Origin: Chitinophagaceae bacterium UBA7600
Lineage (GTDB): Bacteria > Bacteroidota > Bacteroidia > Chitinophagales > Chitinophagaceae
Direction: 5' to 3'
Assembly (NCBI GenBank): GCA_002478885.1
Contig: DLKC01000030.1
Span: 1-51,139, forward strand
DNA: 51,139 nt
The position numbers were made by a program, and so were the translations under genes. A model generated the notes under the pieces. It saw only the letters and a list, made by a program, of their open reading frames with translations, did no database searches and was not told where the DNA came from. Of the stretch, positions 50,965 to 51,139 are shown piece after piece (within the stretch, counting starts at the first letter, position 1; every line of letters starts with the position of its first letter).

Positions 50965-51139
50965 AATATGTCAAATGTTACCCGGCGCTTGCATACGCAG
51001 TGTATCTTTCAAAAATAACACAAAGCAACGGAGAACGAAAGGCTTCATAACGAGGGGGGCTTTGCTTTTTAAAGGGAATATTTTTTAGTCGCCGGCATTT
51101 GTACTTCGTGGCATCTGCCCTTGCCACGCTCGGTTCAAG
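50965..51139. other. Right-edge intergenic sequence with repeat
   Basis: 175 bp; the last ~30 bases (GTGGCATCTG, then TTGCCACGCTCGGTTC) match the inverse of the sequence at about 23727-23757. No complete gene is visible. Confidence 0.6.

Noticed and set aside
1..51139. Search for tRNA, rRNA, riboswitch, IS element, prophage, toxin-antitoxin pair or complete defence system.
   Set aside because: No cloverleaf, transposase, integrase, terminal inverted repeats or recognisable system genes were seen by eye; the orphan HSDR_N protein alone is not a restriction system.

Overview
The window reads as chromosomal DNA of a soil or freshwater Bacteroidota, most likely a member of the Chitinophagaceae. 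Four secreted proteins end in type IX secretion (T9SS) sorting domains, three of type A and one of type B. Promoter-like sequences resemble the Bacteroidota TAnnTTTG element, Shine-Dalgarno sequences are mostly absent, and many genes (DUF6526-like protein, S9 peptidase pair, FtsX/MacB-type permease, short AMP nucleosidase) are typical of that family. No tRNA, rRNA, insertion sequence, prophage or CRISPR array was seen.

Layout. 1-8.0 kb, minus strand: a very large kelch/MopE-repeat secreted protein that runs off the left edge, an AraC regulator, an arylsulfotransferase-like T9SS cargo and a C39-like cysteine-peptidase lipoprotein. 8.5-16 kb: a small DUF5655-like protein, an FtsX/MacB-type permease with a duplicated 3' end, a serine beta-lactamase-like hydrolase fused to a glycogen-binding-like domain, a leaderless M15 peptidase with a lysozyme-like tail, and a conserved Bacteroidota protein bracketed by hairpin repeats. 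16-25.7 kb, minus: a GloVer-repeat T9SS cargo, two S9 prolyl-oligopeptidase family peptidases (with the remnant of a third C-terminus between them) and a gamma-glutamyltransferase-family protein; together they look like periplasmic peptide and glutathione catabolism. 26-27.6 kb: a Crp/Fnr regulator followed by two tandem paralogous small proteins, each behind an identical 16-bp near-palindrome placed at the same distance from a TAGCTTT promoter element. This is the best candidate for an undescribed regulatory unit here. 27.7-35.1 kb: class III aminotransferase, DUF6526-like membrane protein, glucose/sorbosone-dehydrogenase-like T9SS cargo, small protein + ECF sigma + cupin anti-sigma operon, and an acyl-CoA synthetase. 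35.3-44.4 kb: type B T9SS adhesin-like protein, lactonase, orphan HSDR_N nuclease-like protein diverging from AMP nucleosidase, a fused oligopeptide ABC ATPase with no ATG start, and a hemerythrin/membrane protein/VOC operon. 44.8-51 kb: DnaQ-GIY-YIG fusion nuclease, amino-acid permease, and a minus-strand run AraC - SnoaL-like lipoprotein - YgiD-type dioxygenase - esterase.

Intergenic DNA is unusually rich in short dispersed repeats: hairpins built on TGCCGG/CCGGCA or TCCCG/CGGGA arms followed by a TCGCACGCTTG-like core, a related GTTGYGTCRCWCACTT core, and a separate hairpin family (TTCCCACAGCGTT arms). They occur about twenty times and are absent from coding sequence as far as I can see by eye.

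All functional calls rest on reading the translated sequence. No database search was run.
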